From: Corynebacterium simulans
Lineage (GTDB): Bacteria > Actinomycetota > Actinomycetes > Mycobacteriales > Mycobacteriaceae
Reading direction: 5' to 3'
Length of the DNA: 64,000 nt
Assembly (NCBI RefSeq): GCF_001586215.1
Contig: NZ_CP014634.1
Coordinates: forward strand, 930,001 to 994,000
The position numbers were made by a program, and so were the translations under genes. Shown piece by piece: positions 8,491 to 17,292 of this stretch. Every line of letters starts with the position of its first letter. The stretch's first letter is position 1. The notes beneath the pieces were generated by a model. The model was not told where the DNA came from and did no database searches. It was given only the letters and a program-made list of their open reading frames with translations.

Positions 8491-8534
8491 TGTGGGCACT
8501 CCTTGGCCTGCCAAGATTTATTCTTGCCCTTATT

Positions 8535-8561
8535 GGACTGTCCACAACCGCCTTCGGTTCC
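8535..8561 (-). promoter_or_regulatory. ECF-sigma-type promoter of the EspC-like/Cys-Pro-rich unit
   Basis: On the minus strand GGAAC, 17 bases, AGTCC and then AATAA. The spacing and both boxes match the element at 12147-12173 upstream of esxU. The layout resembles the GGAAC-N16/18-CGTC consensus reported for mycobacterial SigM, which controls ESX-4 genes. The sigma factor is inferred, not shown. Confidence 0.6.
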
Positions 8562-8572
8562 CCACTAATTGC

Positions 8573-8616
8573 AAAAGCCAGCCCGCCACGGCAAATTCAC
8601 CGCACGGACTGGCTTT
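8573..8616 (-). terminator. Terminator after glmM
   Basis: AAGCCAGTCCGTGCGG pairs imperfectly with CCGTGGCGGGCTGGCTT, followed by TTTGC on the minus strand. It separates glmM from the downstream ECF-promoter unit. Confidence 0.75.
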
Positions 8617-8637
8617 TAAATTATGCGCAAGGGCTGC

Positions 8638-9981
8638 TTATACAGCTGCAACGACAGCTGCAAGGCGTCCTGCTACCTTGCGTGCCTGCTCTTCTTCAGC
8701 TGCTTCAACCATCACCCGGAAAAGCTCCTCCGTGCCGGAAGGACGCAGCAGAACGCGGCCGGTGCTGCCGAGCTCAGACTCGGCCTCAGCGATTGCGTCC
8801 TGGACTTCCCGGGAAGCCATGATGCTGGACTTATCAGAAACCGGGACGTTGATGAGCACCTGCGGCAGCACGGTCATCACGGACGCCAGTTCTTTGAGAG
8901 ACTTACCAGATTTAGCCATGCGAGCCATGATGGAAAGGCCGGTTAGCGTGCCGTCACCAGTAGTGCAGTCATCAGGCAGCACCAGGTGACCAGACTGCTC
9001 ACCACCGAGCGAGTAATTGCCGCGGTTGAGTTCTTCCAAGACGTAGCGGTCACCGACGGCGGTCTCCTTGACCTCAATGCCCTGCTCCTGCATGGCCAGC
9101 TTCAGTCCGAGGTTGGACATCACCGTTGCAACGAGAGTGTTAAAACGCAGGTCATTGTCTTCCTTCATGCCCACTGCCAGAAGGGCCATGATTTGGTCAC
9201 CGTCGACGACGTTTCCCTCAGCGTCGACAGCCAGGCAGCGGTCAGCGTCGCCGTCGTGTGCCAGGCCGAGGTCAGCGCCATGCTCGACGACGGCCGCCTG
9301 GGCCTTGTCGATGTGAGTAGAACCGCAATCCTCGTTGATGTTGAAAGCGTTCGGCTTGTTGTGGATGGCAATGACCTCAGCACCCGCGTCCGCGTACGCC
9401 TTCGGTGCGACCTTGGAGGCGGCACCGTTTGCGGTATCCACAACGACCTTGATGCCGCTGAGGTCGGTAGTAACGACCTCCGCTAGGTGCTTCAGGTAGC
9501 GCTCGCGGCCGTCCGGCGCCTCGGAGATGATGCGGCCCAGCTTGGTGCCCGTTGGACCATGTTCGGTCAGCGTCTCCATGGCGGCCTGGATCTGATCCTC
9601 GACGTCGTCAGGCAGCTTCTTGCCGCCCGCGGAGAAGAACTTAATTCCATTGTCCGGCATCGGGTTATGGGATGCGGAAATCATCACGCCCAGGTCTGCC
9701 CCATAATCATCAGTCAGGAAGGCAATAGCTGGGGTGGGCAAAACGCCCACCCGCACGACGTCGACGCCACGAGAGGCCAGACCAGCAGCGATGGCAGCAT
9801 CCAGCATCTCGCCGGAAACGCGGGGATCGCGGCCGATGATGGCCAAGGGCCGCCGCTCGTAGGACTCACGGTTGGCGGTAAGCACTTCCGCCGCTGCTTG
9901 TCCCAGCTGCAGAGCCAAGATTGGGGTGAGCTTCGAGTTCGCAAGACCGCGAACACCGTCGGTTCCAAAAAGTCGAGTCAT
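8638..9981 (-). CDS. glmM: Phosphoglucosamine mutase
   Basis: GlmM converts glucosamine-6-phosphate to glucosamine-1-phosphate for UDP-GlcNAc synthesis. The 447-residue protein starts [12 protein letters not shown]. It has the phosphoserine loop ISASHNP (Ser104), the metal loop DGDADR and the phosphate-binding [11 protein letters not shown] near the C-terminus. I reject the longer reading from 10080 because it has no homologous N-terminus, and CATAAT seven bases before the ATG at 9981 predicts a leaderless transcript. It lies between rpsI and the ESX-linked unit. Confidence 0.96.
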   Translation of the reverse strand: MTRLFGTDGVRGLANSKLTPILALQLGQAAAEVLTANRESYERRPLAIIGRDPRVSGEMLDAAIAAGLASRGVDVVRVGVLPTPAIAFLTDDYGADLGVMISASHNPMPDNGIKFFSAGGKKLPDDVEDQIQAAMETLTEHGPTGTKLGRIISEAPDGRERYLKHLAEVVTTDLSGIKVVVDTANGAASKVAPKAYADAGAEVIAIHNKPNAFNINEDCGSTHIDKAQAAVVEHGADLGLAHDGDADRCLAVDAEGNVVDGDQIMALLAVGMKEDNDLRFNTLVATVMSNLGLKLAMQEQGIEVKETAVGDRYVLEELNRGNYSLGGEQSGHLVLPDDCTTGDGTLTGLSIMARMAKSGKSLKELASVMTVLPQVLINVPVSDKSSIMASREVQDAIAEAESELGSTGRVLLRPSGTEELFRVMVEAAEEEQARKVAGRLAAVVAAV

Positions 9982-9988
9982 GGATCCA

Positions 9989-9994
9989 ATTATG
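9989..9994 (-). promoter_or_regulatory. -10 box of glmM (leaderless start)
   Basis: CATAAT on the minus strand with a seven-base spacer to the ATG at 9981. It places the transcript start on or beside the start codon. Confidence 0.5.
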
Positions 9995-10052
9995 CACGTT
10001 GACCCCACCACCGCACAGCATGAGGTAAGCCTTGCGGAGTGCGAAAACGGCA

Positions 10053-10087
10053 AAAGCCGCTGCCTCCCAAAGGGAAGCAACGGCTTG
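10053..10087 (-). terminator. Terminator after rpsI
   Basis: AAGCCGTTGCTTCCC pairs with GGGAGGCAGCGGCTT around a TTTG loop, followed by TTGCCGTTTT on the minus strand. Confidence 0.8.
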
Positions 10088-10107
10088 AGCTGTACGTAAG
10101 CGAAAAA

Positions 10108-10650
10108 TTAACGCTTGGAGTACTGCGGGGCACGACGTGCCTTGTGCAGACCAGCCTTCTTACGCTCGACGGCACGTGCGTCACGGGTGAGCAGGCCAGC
10201 CTTCTTGAGGGCAGCGCGGTCAGCCGGGTTGTAGACGTTGAGTGCACGAGCGATAGCCAGACGCAGAGCGCCTGCCTGGCCGGTCGGGCCGCCACCTGCA
10301 ACGGTGACCTTGATGTCGAACTGGCCTTCGCGCTCAAGCAGGGTCAGCGGCAGGAGGATGTCCTGCTGGTGCAGCTTGTTCGGGAAGTAGTTCTCGAAGG
10401 AACGACCGTTAACGGTGATTTCGCCGGAACCAGCAACGAGGCGAACACGAGCGACGGCGCGCTTACGGCGACCGACGGTCTGGATCGGGCCCTCGTGGAT
10501 CGGAGCAGCGGCCTCAGCCTCTGCCTCGGTGGAAGTAGCGATGGAATCACCGATGGTGTTGGTGAACTCCTCGGTCGCAGTGGTTGCTGCAGCGATGTCG
10601 GCAGCGTCGGCTACGTTGTTGTCAGCGTTTGCGATGTTCTGCTCGGTCAT
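10108..10650 (-). CDS. rpsI: 30S ribosomal protein S9
   Basis: S9 sits in the 30S head and its C-terminal tail reaches the P-site tRNA. The core starts at [16 protein letters not shown] (about residue 56) and ends in the conserved RAPQYSKR. Before it lies an acidic, Ala/Thr-rich extension of about 55 residues, as in other actinobacterial S9 proteins. The ATG overlaps the rplM stop as TAATG. Confidence 0.97.
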   Translation of the reverse strand: MTEQNIANADNNVADAADIAAATTATEEFTNTIGDSIATSTEAEAEAAAPIHEGPIQTVGRRKRAVARVRLVAGSGEITVNGRSFENYFPNKLHQQDILLPLTLLEREGQFDIKVTVAGGGPTGQAGALRLAIARALNVYNPADRAALKKAGLLTRDARAVERKKAGLHKARRAPQYSKR

Positions 10651-11093
10651 TACTGTGCCACCTGCTTAAACTCGAAGGTCTCCGGCTTTTGACCGGCGTA
10701 AGGGTGCTCCTCACCAACGAAGACGTGCAGCTTCTTGATGGAGGCGTCGGAAAGCTTGTTGTGCGGCATCATGCCCTTAACAGCTTCTTCGATAACGCGA
10801 ACCGGGTTGGTGTCCAGGGACTGACCAAGAGTCATGGACTTCAGGCCGCCCGGGTAACCGGAGTGACGGTAGCGCATCTCGCGCTCGCGCTTGTTGGAGG
10901 AAACGTGGATCTTGTCCGCGTTCAGGATGATGATGTGGTCGCCGCAATCAACGTTCGGTGCGAACTGTGGCTTGTGCTTACCGCGCAGCATGTCTGCAAC
11001 GGTGGAAGCAAGCTTGCCCAGTACCACATCGGTAGCGTCGATGACGTACCACTTGCGGGTGATGTCACCGCTCTTCGGGTGGAAAGTAGACAA
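10650..11093 (-). CDS. rplM: 50S ribosomal protein L13
   Basis: L13 is an early-assembly 23S rRNA-binding protein. I start it at a TTG (11093), giving 147 residues beginning [18 protein letters not shown] after the initiator, because AAGGAG lies five bases upstream and this is the corynebacterial N-terminus. An in-frame reading from 11132 would place extra residues upstream of that site. It is coupled to rpsI and follows the WXG100 genes as in mycobacteria. Confidence 0.95.
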   Translation of the reverse strand: MSTFHPKSGDITRKWYVIDATDVVLGKLASTVADMLRGKHKPQFAPNVDCGDHIIILNADKIHVSSNKREREMRYRHSGYPGGLKSMTLGQSLDTNPVRVIEEAVKGMMPHNKLSDASIKKLHVFVGEEHPYAGQKPETFEFKQVAQ

Positions 11094-11418
11094 AATGACT
11101 CCTTGAAAGTCTGTCTGAGGACTGCCGGCCAACGCTATGAATGTCCAAACGCTTTGCTACAGCGGCCGGTGGGGACCTGCAGAAAACGCGCGCTATAAAA
11201 CAGCGCGAACACATAGAGCTATAACCCTACTCGGGCGCAGCTTAAAACCCAAAACGCCGCTAAAACGCCAAAAGTCCCCTGCCCCACTAAAGGCTGTTGC
11301 CAAAAGTAGTGCAAGGAACTTTTTTACAACACGCAGCTGGTTGCGTTCGCCTTCTGAAAACCCTGCTCTAACGGTGAAATTCTGGGCCCGGCTGCGCGCT
11401 TGTCCGCGTGAAAACTTT
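11094..11418 (-). promoter_or_regulatory. rplM upstream region with hairpin
   Basis: This 325-base gap between the second WXG100 gene and rplM holds no credible gene. An inverted repeat CGCGCTATAAAACAGCGCG at 11189-11207 includes a TTTTATAG stretch on the minus strand that could be a -10 region or a leader hairpin for rplM. No clear terminator follows the WXG100 gene. Confidence 0.35.
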
Positions 11419-11706
11419 TTACCCCCAGCTTGCAGCTGCGCGGCGGTTGACGTCGCTCATTGCGTCGTTGCCCTGCGAGACAGTCTTCGAGATGGTGGCC
11501 AGCACGGTGTTGAGCTCCGCCGCTGCCTTATCCCACTTAGCCTGTGCTTCGTTATATGCAGCAGCCGACTCGCCTTCCCACGTAGCAACCATCGGCTGCA
11601 GGGTGGATTTCAGGTCACCGAGCAGACCGTTGATGCGGCCGGAGGTGGAGTTGATATCAGCGGCAGCGCCGGCGATGGCACCAAATTCGTACTTGATGGC
11701 AGACAT
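11419..11706 (-). CDS. esxT: WXG100 family type VII secretion protein (EsxT position)
   Basis: A 95-residue helical hairpin protein with the WXG turn in VATWEGESAAAYNEAQAKW (about residues 42-60), no signal peptide and a C-terminus ending AAASWG. WXG100 proteins are secreted as heterodimers by ESX systems. The ATG at 11706 follows a GGAAGAAA purine tract; a longer reading overlaps the neighbour. By order (eccC, Rv3446c-like, this pair, rplM) it corresponds to EsxT of M. tuberculosis ESX-4; the assignment is positional. Confidence 0.9.
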   Translation of the reverse strand: MSAIKYEFGAIAGAAADINSTSGRINGLLGDLKSTLQPMVATWEGESAAAYNEAQAKWDKAAAELNTVLATISKTVSQGNDAMSDVNRRAAASWG

Positions 11707-11752
11707 GCTTTCTTCCTTTTCTTCTTTTCCAGTATTTACCAATGATGTGTGT

Positions 11753-12070
11753 TTAAAGCGCGAGGCCCGCGCCGCCGACGTTGCTGAATGCCTGCGCGTT
11801 GGTGGCCTCGACGTCATCGAAGTGACGTGCGTTGTCACGGATATTGTCAGAAATCGAGGTCAGTGCCTCGCGCAGCTGCTGCGCCGAGGTGTTGTAGCGC
11901 TGCATCAGGTTGTCGAAGGAGACCTGTGCACGGCCGTCCCAGTTAGCTCGTACAGAATCCACTACGCCCTGGAGACGAGTCAGTTCCCCCTGCACTTCAT
12001 CGTTGGTGGTGTCCACGCGGCCAGCGGTGGCCACCATTACATCGGCTTCAGTCTTGAACAGCTGAGTCAT
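11753..12070 (-). CDS. esxU: WXG100 family type VII secretion protein (EsxU position)
   Basis: A 105-residue WXG100 protein with the turn ANWDGRAQVSFDNLMQRY (about residues 42-59). Near the C-terminus HFDDVEATNAQAF occupies the place of the YxxxD/E export signal, with Phe instead of Tyr. It is followed 46 bases later by its partner, so the two should form a heterodimer. The predicted ECF-type promoter is at 12147-12173 and a GGGAGGGG purine tract precedes the ATG. The EsxU name rests on position in the ESX-4 order. Confidence 0.9.
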   Translation of the reverse strand: MTQLFKTEADVMVATAGRVDTTNDEVQGELTRLQGVVDSVRANWDGRAQVSFDNLMQRYNTSAQQLREALTSISDNIRDNARHFDDVEATNAQAFSNVGGAGLAL

Positions 12071-12113
12071 TTCTTGCCCCTCCCTTTGGGCTCAAGTGGT
12101 GTGTATTTCCCCC

Positions 12114-12135
12114 GAAAAAGCCGAGTGCGGCTTTC
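12114..12135 (-). terminator. Short hairpin with T-run after the Rv3446c-like gene
   Basis: AAAGCCG, loop CACT, CGGCTTTTTC on the minus strand. It can end the eccC transcript, but it also lies only about five bases downstream of the predicted start of the esxU transcript, so it may act as a 5' stem-loop or attenuator there. Confidence 0.6.
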
Positions 12136-12146
12136 TCATCTTTATT

Positions 12147-12173
12147 GGACTGTCCTTTTCCGCAAGCGGTTCC
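12147..12173 (-). promoter_or_regulatory. ECF-sigma-type promoter of the esxU-esxT pair
   Basis: On the minus strand GGAAC, 17 bases, AGTCC and AATAA. It is a near copy of the element at 8535-8561, sharing GGGAACCG, GCGG and GGACAGTCCAATAA. Such a paired element suggests co-regulation of two ESX-linked units by one alternative sigma factor. Confidence 0.6.
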
Positions 12174-12189
12174 CACAGCGCCAAACTTT

Positions 12190-13320
12190 TTAGATCTTTT
12201 TCACCAGCGATTCCACGGCCATGCGGCAGGCAGCCTTTTGCACCACGTTGGCCTCGTACCTTGTATGACAACCCACGGAGAGCTGGTGGTCCTTGTCAGC
12301 CCACGTCATCCACGCGATCTTGGAACCGTCTCCGGGGTCTTCTTTGTAAGAAAGCCGACCTGCTTCTTCGTGCGCCTCGCCCAGGGCGGGATCGGCCTCG
12401 ATTTCGGCATGGAGTTCCTTCAAGAGCATGTCGGCTGGCACTGCATAGAGGGGATCGGCTGCAAGCAGAATTCGCAGGTTGGGGTCTTCACCAGTTGCCG
12501 TAACGACCCCGTCCTTGATCTCCGTTTGAAATCCAAGGGGCAAGACCACGTGCATGCCCTCAACATCGAGTTCTTTTTGGCCCGGCGCGAGTTCCGGCTG
12601 TGCCCCATCTTCCGTGTTAGCGCTGATGCTTTCTTTTGCAGGAGCGCTTGGCGATGCCTCCTCTTCCGAAGGCACCGCCTCCGCCGCTGGCGCAGTCTCG
12701 GTACTTCGCCCCACTGCCCACCATGAAAGAACAGCGACAATGAGCACGATTGCCGCGATGGAGGCGTAGAAGGGATCGAACCAGCCCGGCAGCGCCGCCT
12801 TGCTCGCAATGCCGTCCTTTTTAACGCGTAGTTTTTCCGGCTTAAGGCTGGTGTTATCACCGGATTCTTCGCCGTTATTTGTTCGCAACATTTGTGCCGG
12901 TTGTCCGGCTGAAAATTCAGCGTTTTCTACCGCTTCATTTTCTAGTGGCCCACTCTCTAGCGGGCTGGGTTGCGAGGCAGGCCTCACAAAGTCTTCTTCC
13001 TCACTGGGAGCTACGGATACTCCGGTTACAGCGAGCTGGCGACGCAGAATTTCTGCCGCTTCGAAAGATACGGCGGTACCGGAAATATCAACGATCACCT
13101 CGGCGTTAACCTGCGGCCATTGCGGGCCGCAGATTTTCGTGCATTGTTCCACGACGGCGTTTAACGCCCAGCCTTCGACGATGCCCGTGCCTGGCAGATC
13201 ATAACGGTAGACGGTTTCAGGGCCTTCAAAGATGGTGGCAGCATCCAAAATGGTAACGACGAGAGTTTCGGTTTCTGTCCAACCAGTAGCGGGATTGTCG
13301 CCGGTCAGGATGGAATTCAT
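12190..13320 (-). CDS. Type VII secretion-associated protein, Rv3446c family
   Basis: A 376-residue single-pass protein found in ESX-4 loci. An N-terminal domain (about 1-105) with cysteines at 60 and 64 is followed by an acidic linker, one membrane segment (about 185-204, SIAAIVLIVAVLSWWAVG) and a C-terminal domain of about 170 residues. It overlaps the eccC stop by four bases, so it is co-translated with the motor ATPase. Its molecular role is unknown. Confidence 0.9.
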   Translation of the reverse strand: MNSILTGDNPATGWTETETLVVTILDAATIFEGPETVYRYDLPGTGIVEGWALNAVVEQCTKICGPQWPQVNAEVIVDISGTAVSFEAAEILRRQLAVTGVSVAPSEEEDFVRPASQPSPLESGPLENEAVENAEFSAGQPAQMLRTNNGEESGDNTSLKPEKLRVKKDGIASKAALPGWFDPFYASIAAIVLIVAVLSWWAVGRSTETAPAAEAVPSEEEASPSAPAKESISANTEDGAQPELAPGQKELDVEGMHVVLPLGFQTEIKDGVVTATGEDPNLRILLAADPLYAVPADMLLKELHAEIEADPALGEAHEEAGRLSYKEDPGDGSKIAWMTWADKDHQLSVGCHTRYEANVVQKAACRMAVESLVKKI

Positions 13321-16300
13321 GAGTCATTCTCCTGGTTTGGTTCGGTGTAGAGAGATTGGGCAATGCCGATAAGCGCCCCGCGGACGGACCATTGGCCCCG
13401 GCCAGCTGGTTGGACCGCTGGCTTAAGTCCGAAGATGGTGCCCTCCTCGCGATCGGAATCGAGAAGGAATACCGCCGGCTGCAGGTCACGTACTGCAGAG
13501 AGGAATTGGCTGAACAAGGCGCGCGAGATTCCGCCAGACTTGCGGCTGATGATGAGGTGGAGGCCAATGTCCCGGGCATGCGGAAGTAGTTCAAGGAGCG
13601 GCGCCAAAGTGATCTCGCTTATGAGCTCAAGGTCCTCAATGACTAGATAGATCTCCGGCCCCTCCCACCACGAGCGGGCCGCCAACTCGGACGGGGTCAC
13701 TTCCGCGCCGGGCATTCGGGCTTCCAGGGTGCGTACGGTATCGCTGATGACTTGTTGGCAGGCGGCGGTGTTTGCCGCGTAGGCCGCGACCATCTCAGGG
13801 TTGAACTCCCCCAGGTGGGCGCGGCGCTGGTCCAAAACAACCAAGCGGGCTTCCTCACGCGGGAATGCCTCGATTCCACGAACCAGGGTGCGCAGGAAGG
13901 TAGATTTTCCAGAGCCTTGAGAGCCCACGCAGACAACATGCGCAGTCGTGTCTGGGTTCCAATAAAGCGGCTCGAGATCCGGTCCACCAATTCCCCATGG
14001 GATACCAGCTTCTGCATTTTGAGCGGGTACCTCATCAAGCCTATCCGGCAGCATCTTCAGAGCCGGGGCAGGAAGTGAGTCCGCATGCAGGCGCCCGACG
14101 TGAGCGATGTCCTGATTGGCAGTTACCGCAATGAGCATGTTCTCGCCTTCCCCAGTAAGGCCCCGCCCCGGCGCGCTCGGCAGTTTTTGTTGGGCCTTTC
14201 GGTCGATTAGCGAGTCCATCGCCTCGCCGAGGCGCAGCTCCAATCGTTGAGAAATAAGGTCACGCACGTTTGGCCGCAGGCTGGTCCAACGGTTCGTGCT
14301 TACCGCCACATGGATATTGGCTGAGGCACCATCGGCAACGATGCCGGTAATAGCTTCGGATAAATCCTCGTATTCCGCACCAGCCGTACCAATGTGGTGC
14401 CAGCCATCGATGACCAGAAAAGTATGGGTCTCACTTGGACACCGAATATGCCCTGCTACTTCATCCACGATGCGGCGGACCTTTTCGGGTTCTGCACGTC
14501 CAGCCACACCGGCGACATGCGGGAGACGCTCCAACGGAGCCAAGTCCCCGCCGCCTAAATCGATGACGTAGAAGCGCACCTGCGCAGGCAGGTTCAGCAC
14601 CGCCAAGGTGCTCACTAGACTGCGCAACGCCATGGATTTACCCGATTGCGGCCCGCCGCAAATGGCTAGATGGCCGCCTTTTTCTGCAAGGTTTACGAGG
14701 AGGCGATCCTGGCGCTGGTGATATGGCCTATCGATGATGCCGAGCGCCGCTTCTAGGTTCGGCGGTCCTGCTTGTTCTGTCAATTGCTCGCGGGTATTGC
14801 CCACCACCTTGGAAAGCTCCACTACATCAGGCAACGGCGGCAACCAGATGCGATGTGCTTTCTGCTGACGGCGTTGTGCCTCGCTGGCGGCGGCGGAGAC
14901 CACGGCGTCGAGAAGCGTTTGCGTATCGTCCACCACCGTCTGCGTATCAGGTTGTGCAGGCTTTGCATCCGCATCCGTATTTTCAGGCCAGCCATTGAAA
15001 AGGCTGACTCGCCCGCGCGCGACATGCGCAGCTGCCTCGCCTTCCTCGGAGGAACTGACAGCCACGGGAATTTGGCGTTCAACCGGCCCCGATACATAGG
15101 TGGCCTGGAAGCTCACTGGGGCATCGGCATCCGTCTTGAGATAGCCCGCGCCCGGCTGGGCTGGCAGATGATAAGCATCCGTGACGCCAAGTACCTGACG
15201 GGATTCGGCTGCGGAGAAAGTTTTCAAACCGATGCGATAAGAAAGGTGCGAATCCAGCCCACGCAATCGGCCTTCCTCCAGGCGCTGTGATGCCAAAAGC
15301 AGGTGCACATGCAAAGACCTGCCCAACCTGCCCACCGCGACGAAAAGCTCCGCGAAATCAGGATGCTGCCCCAATAGCTCCGAGAACTCGTCGACCACGA
15401 TGACTAGCGCCGGCAACGGACCGAATTTTCCAACCGCAGACGCCGAAGCATTGAAGGCATCGACGTTGGCGAAGTTACCCGCCGCACGCAGCAGCTCCTG
15501 GCGGCGATTCATCTCGCCGGAGATAGCATCGTGCATGCGCTCTACCAGCGTGGATTCATCCTCCAGGTTGGTAATCACCGCCGAGGTGTGTGGTAGCGAA
15601 TCACAGCCCAAAAAGGTGGCGCCGCCCTTGAAATCCACGAGCACCAGGTTCAACTCGGCCGGCGTATGTGTGGCCGCCAAAGACGTCACGAGTGTTCGAA
15701 GGAGCTCGCTCTTGCCGCTGCCAGTGGCGCCGATACATAGCCCGTGTGGGCCCATTCCGCCCTGGGCGGATTCTTTCAAATCGAGAAAGACCGGCTGCCC
15801 AACCTCGTCCAAGCCAATCGGCACTTTCAGCCGCTGCTCCCCGACGCGGCCATGCCACATCCCGCTGGTAGCAAGCTCATCCACATCACGCACCCCGACC
15901 AGATCCAGAAGGTCATTTTTGTGCTTGCGAGTCCTAATCCCGCGATAAGAATCTGGCCTGCGAAAGCGCGCTAAGTTTCGGGCAAGCAATAAAGCATCGG
16001 GCGCCGAAACCATGTCCGGCACACCGAGAACTTCCTCCCCGGCGGCGGTTACTACCTGTAGCTTGTCATCGGCCACCAAGAAGATGCCGTCTTCTTCGGC
16101 CCTTTGACCAAGCGGCGTAAAGCGTTGCACTCCTACACAGATATAGGCCGTTATTTCCTCTTCTGCCCAAAGGTCCTCATGCGGTGGGATTGCGGTGGCG
16201 TCGACAAGCACGATACGAAAGCGCGCCTTTTTCGGTGCACGTGCATGGGGCAACCACTTCACCCATTCCCACTGCCCACTGGCTTGCGGATAAACCTCAA

Positions 16301-17057
16301 TTCCCAGCGTTTCCGGGCCATGTGCCACAGCCAAATGCGTCACCATAGCGCGCGCTACCCCAGCGGCATTTTCTCCGCTAAGCCCCAGGTAATTGAAAGC
16401 CTGAATCTGTATGACCACCGGCATCTGCGCCAACGTGCGCAAAGCATTGACCGTATGGCGCACGCTGACCGCACAGACTGGGTCAAGGTCTTCCGTAGCT
16501 CCTGAGTCCGGCACGTTGATAGGCACGCACAACGACATCGGGCCAGTTCCTACCCGCACCTCCAATGCATCCGGGGCATCGGCATTGCGCTCCCACATCC
16601 GGTAGCTTCCCACCAACGCCGCGACCTGAGCCGGCGCTGGGTTGCGATGTTCCTCATGCGCGCGCTGCGCGGCAGAGACCTCAAGAACCTTCTCCCGCAG
16701 CGCTTTCAAATGCCGCAAGTAAGTCCGCCGCGTCTCATCCGGATCCTGGGAGCCACCCTGCGGATTTATCATCATGAACACAGAGGCCAGCATCATGAGC
16801 GGGAACATCAAGCTCATCGGGCTAATGCGGCGGCTAGGCCCTGCTCCCAACACCATGAGAGCGACCATGCCCAGCATTGCGGCCACCATGACAATCGGCA
16901 TGAGCAGCCTAAGCAGCGGCATAGGCTGCGGACGTACGGCCTCCGGAACTGGCTCTGCATCAATGCCTGCCTGCGGAAGCGGCGGAGCCGGCTCGCGAAG
17001 TGCGCTGTCTAAAGGTTCGACAATTTTCTCGCGCGAAAGCCCAAGAATGGACATCAT
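13317..17057 (-). CDS. eccC: Type VII secretion FtsK/SpoIIIE ATPase EccC
   Basis: EccC is the hexameric motor that recognises WXG100 substrates and powers ESX export. The 1246-residue protein has two membrane segments (about 51-70 and 81-97) and three FtsK-type ATPase domains. Walker A motifs are GATGSGKS (443-450), GGPQSGKS (801-808) and GSQGSGKS (1045-1052). Domain 1 has a full Walker B (LVIVVDEFSE); domain 2 has LVIDGW without the Glu, and domain 3 has LVIEDLE. I use the tandem ATGATG at 17057 with GGGGGA just upstream; a GTG at 17099 is less likely. It is divergent from eccD. Confidence 0.95.
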   Translation of the reverse strand: MMSILGLSREKIVEPLDSALREPAPPLPQAGIDAEPVPEAVRPQPMPLLRLLMPIVMVAAMLGMVALMVLGAGPSRRISPMSLMFPLMMLASVFMMINPQGGSQDPDETRRTYLRHLKALREKVLEVSAAQRAHEEHRNPAPAQVAALVGSYRMWERNADAPDALEVRVGTGPMSLCVPINVPDSGATEDLDPVCAVSVRHTVNALRTLAQMPVVIQIQAFNYLGLSGENAAGVARAMVTHLAVAHGPETLGIEVYPQASGQWEWVKWLPHARAPKKARFRIVLVDATAIPPHEDLWAEEEITAYICVGVQRFTPLGQRAEEDGIFLVADDKLQVVTAAGEEVLGVPDMVSAPDALLLARNLARFRRPDSYRGIRTRKHKNDLLDLVGVRDVDELATSGMWHGRVGEQRLKVPIGLDEVGQPVFLDLKESAQGGMGPHGLCIGATGSGKSELLRTLVTSLAATHTPAELNLVLVDFKGGATFLGCDSLPHTSAVITNLEDESTLVERMHDAISGEMNRRQELLRAAGNFANVDAFNASASAVGKFGPLPALVIVVDEFSELLGQHPDFAELFVAVGRLGRSLHVHLLLASQRLEEGRLRGLDSHLSYRIGLKTFSAAESRQVLGVTDAYHLPAQPGAGYLKTDADAPVSFQATYVSGPVERQIPVAVSSSEEGEAAAHVARGRVSLFNGWPENTDADAKPAQPDTQTVVDDTQTLLDAVVSAAASEAQRRQQKAHRIWLPPLPDVVELSKVVGNTREQLTEQAGPPNLEAALGIIDRPYHQRQDRLLVNLAEKGGHLAICGGPQSGKSMALRSLVSTLAVLNLPAQVRFYVIDLGGGDLAPLERLPHVAGVAGRAEPEKVRRIVDEVAGHIRCPSETHTFLVIDGWHHIGTAGAEYEDLSEAITGIVADGASANIHVAVSTNRWTSLRPNVRDLISQRLELRLGEAMDSLIDRKAQQKLPSAPGRGLTGEGENMLIAVTANQDIAHVGRLHADSLPAPALKMLPDRLDEVPAQNAEAGIPWGIGGPDLEPLYWNPDTTAHVVCVGSQGSGKSTFLRTLVRGIEAFPREEARLVVLDQRRAHLGEFNPEMVAAYAANTAACQQVISDTVRTLEARMPGAEVTPSELAARSWWEGPEIYLVIEDLELISEITLAPLLELLPHARDIGLHLIISRKSGGISRALFSQFLSAVRDLQPAVFLLDSDREEGTIFGLKPAVQPAGRGQWSVRGALIGIAQSLYTEPNQENDS

Positions 17058-17119
17058 TCCCCCAATAAAATCCCTCCGATTTTTGTGCCGCGCCCACACG
17101 CTTTTCCTGCCTATCTAAA

Positions 17120-17227
17120 CCACGAGGCAGCACCCCAGCTGCCTTCGTGGCCAAACACGCAGACACCAAAATGCTGACTGCGGTGGACACGTTGCCACTA
17201 GTAAGCCACAATGTGTGCCTATAGGCA
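17120..17227. promoter_or_regulatory. eccC/eccD divergent control region with two palindromes
   Basis: Two inverted repeats lie in the 235 bases between the divergent starts. The first is CCACGAGGCAGC pairing with GCTGCCTTCGTGG at 17120-17150; the second is the perfect 12-base palindrome TGCCTATAGGCA at 17216-17227. Either may be an operator. No ECF-type GGAAC box is visible here. Confidence 0.4.
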
Positions 17228-17292
17228 AGGGGGAGAAGGCAAAAGCCAATAATTTTGGCGCCTTCAGGATTCTCGGGGGAGGATTTTTACAC

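Noticed and set aside
10039..10692. 217-codon plus-strand open frame across rpsI
   Set aside because: It is antisense to rpsI and rplM and has no recognisable content.
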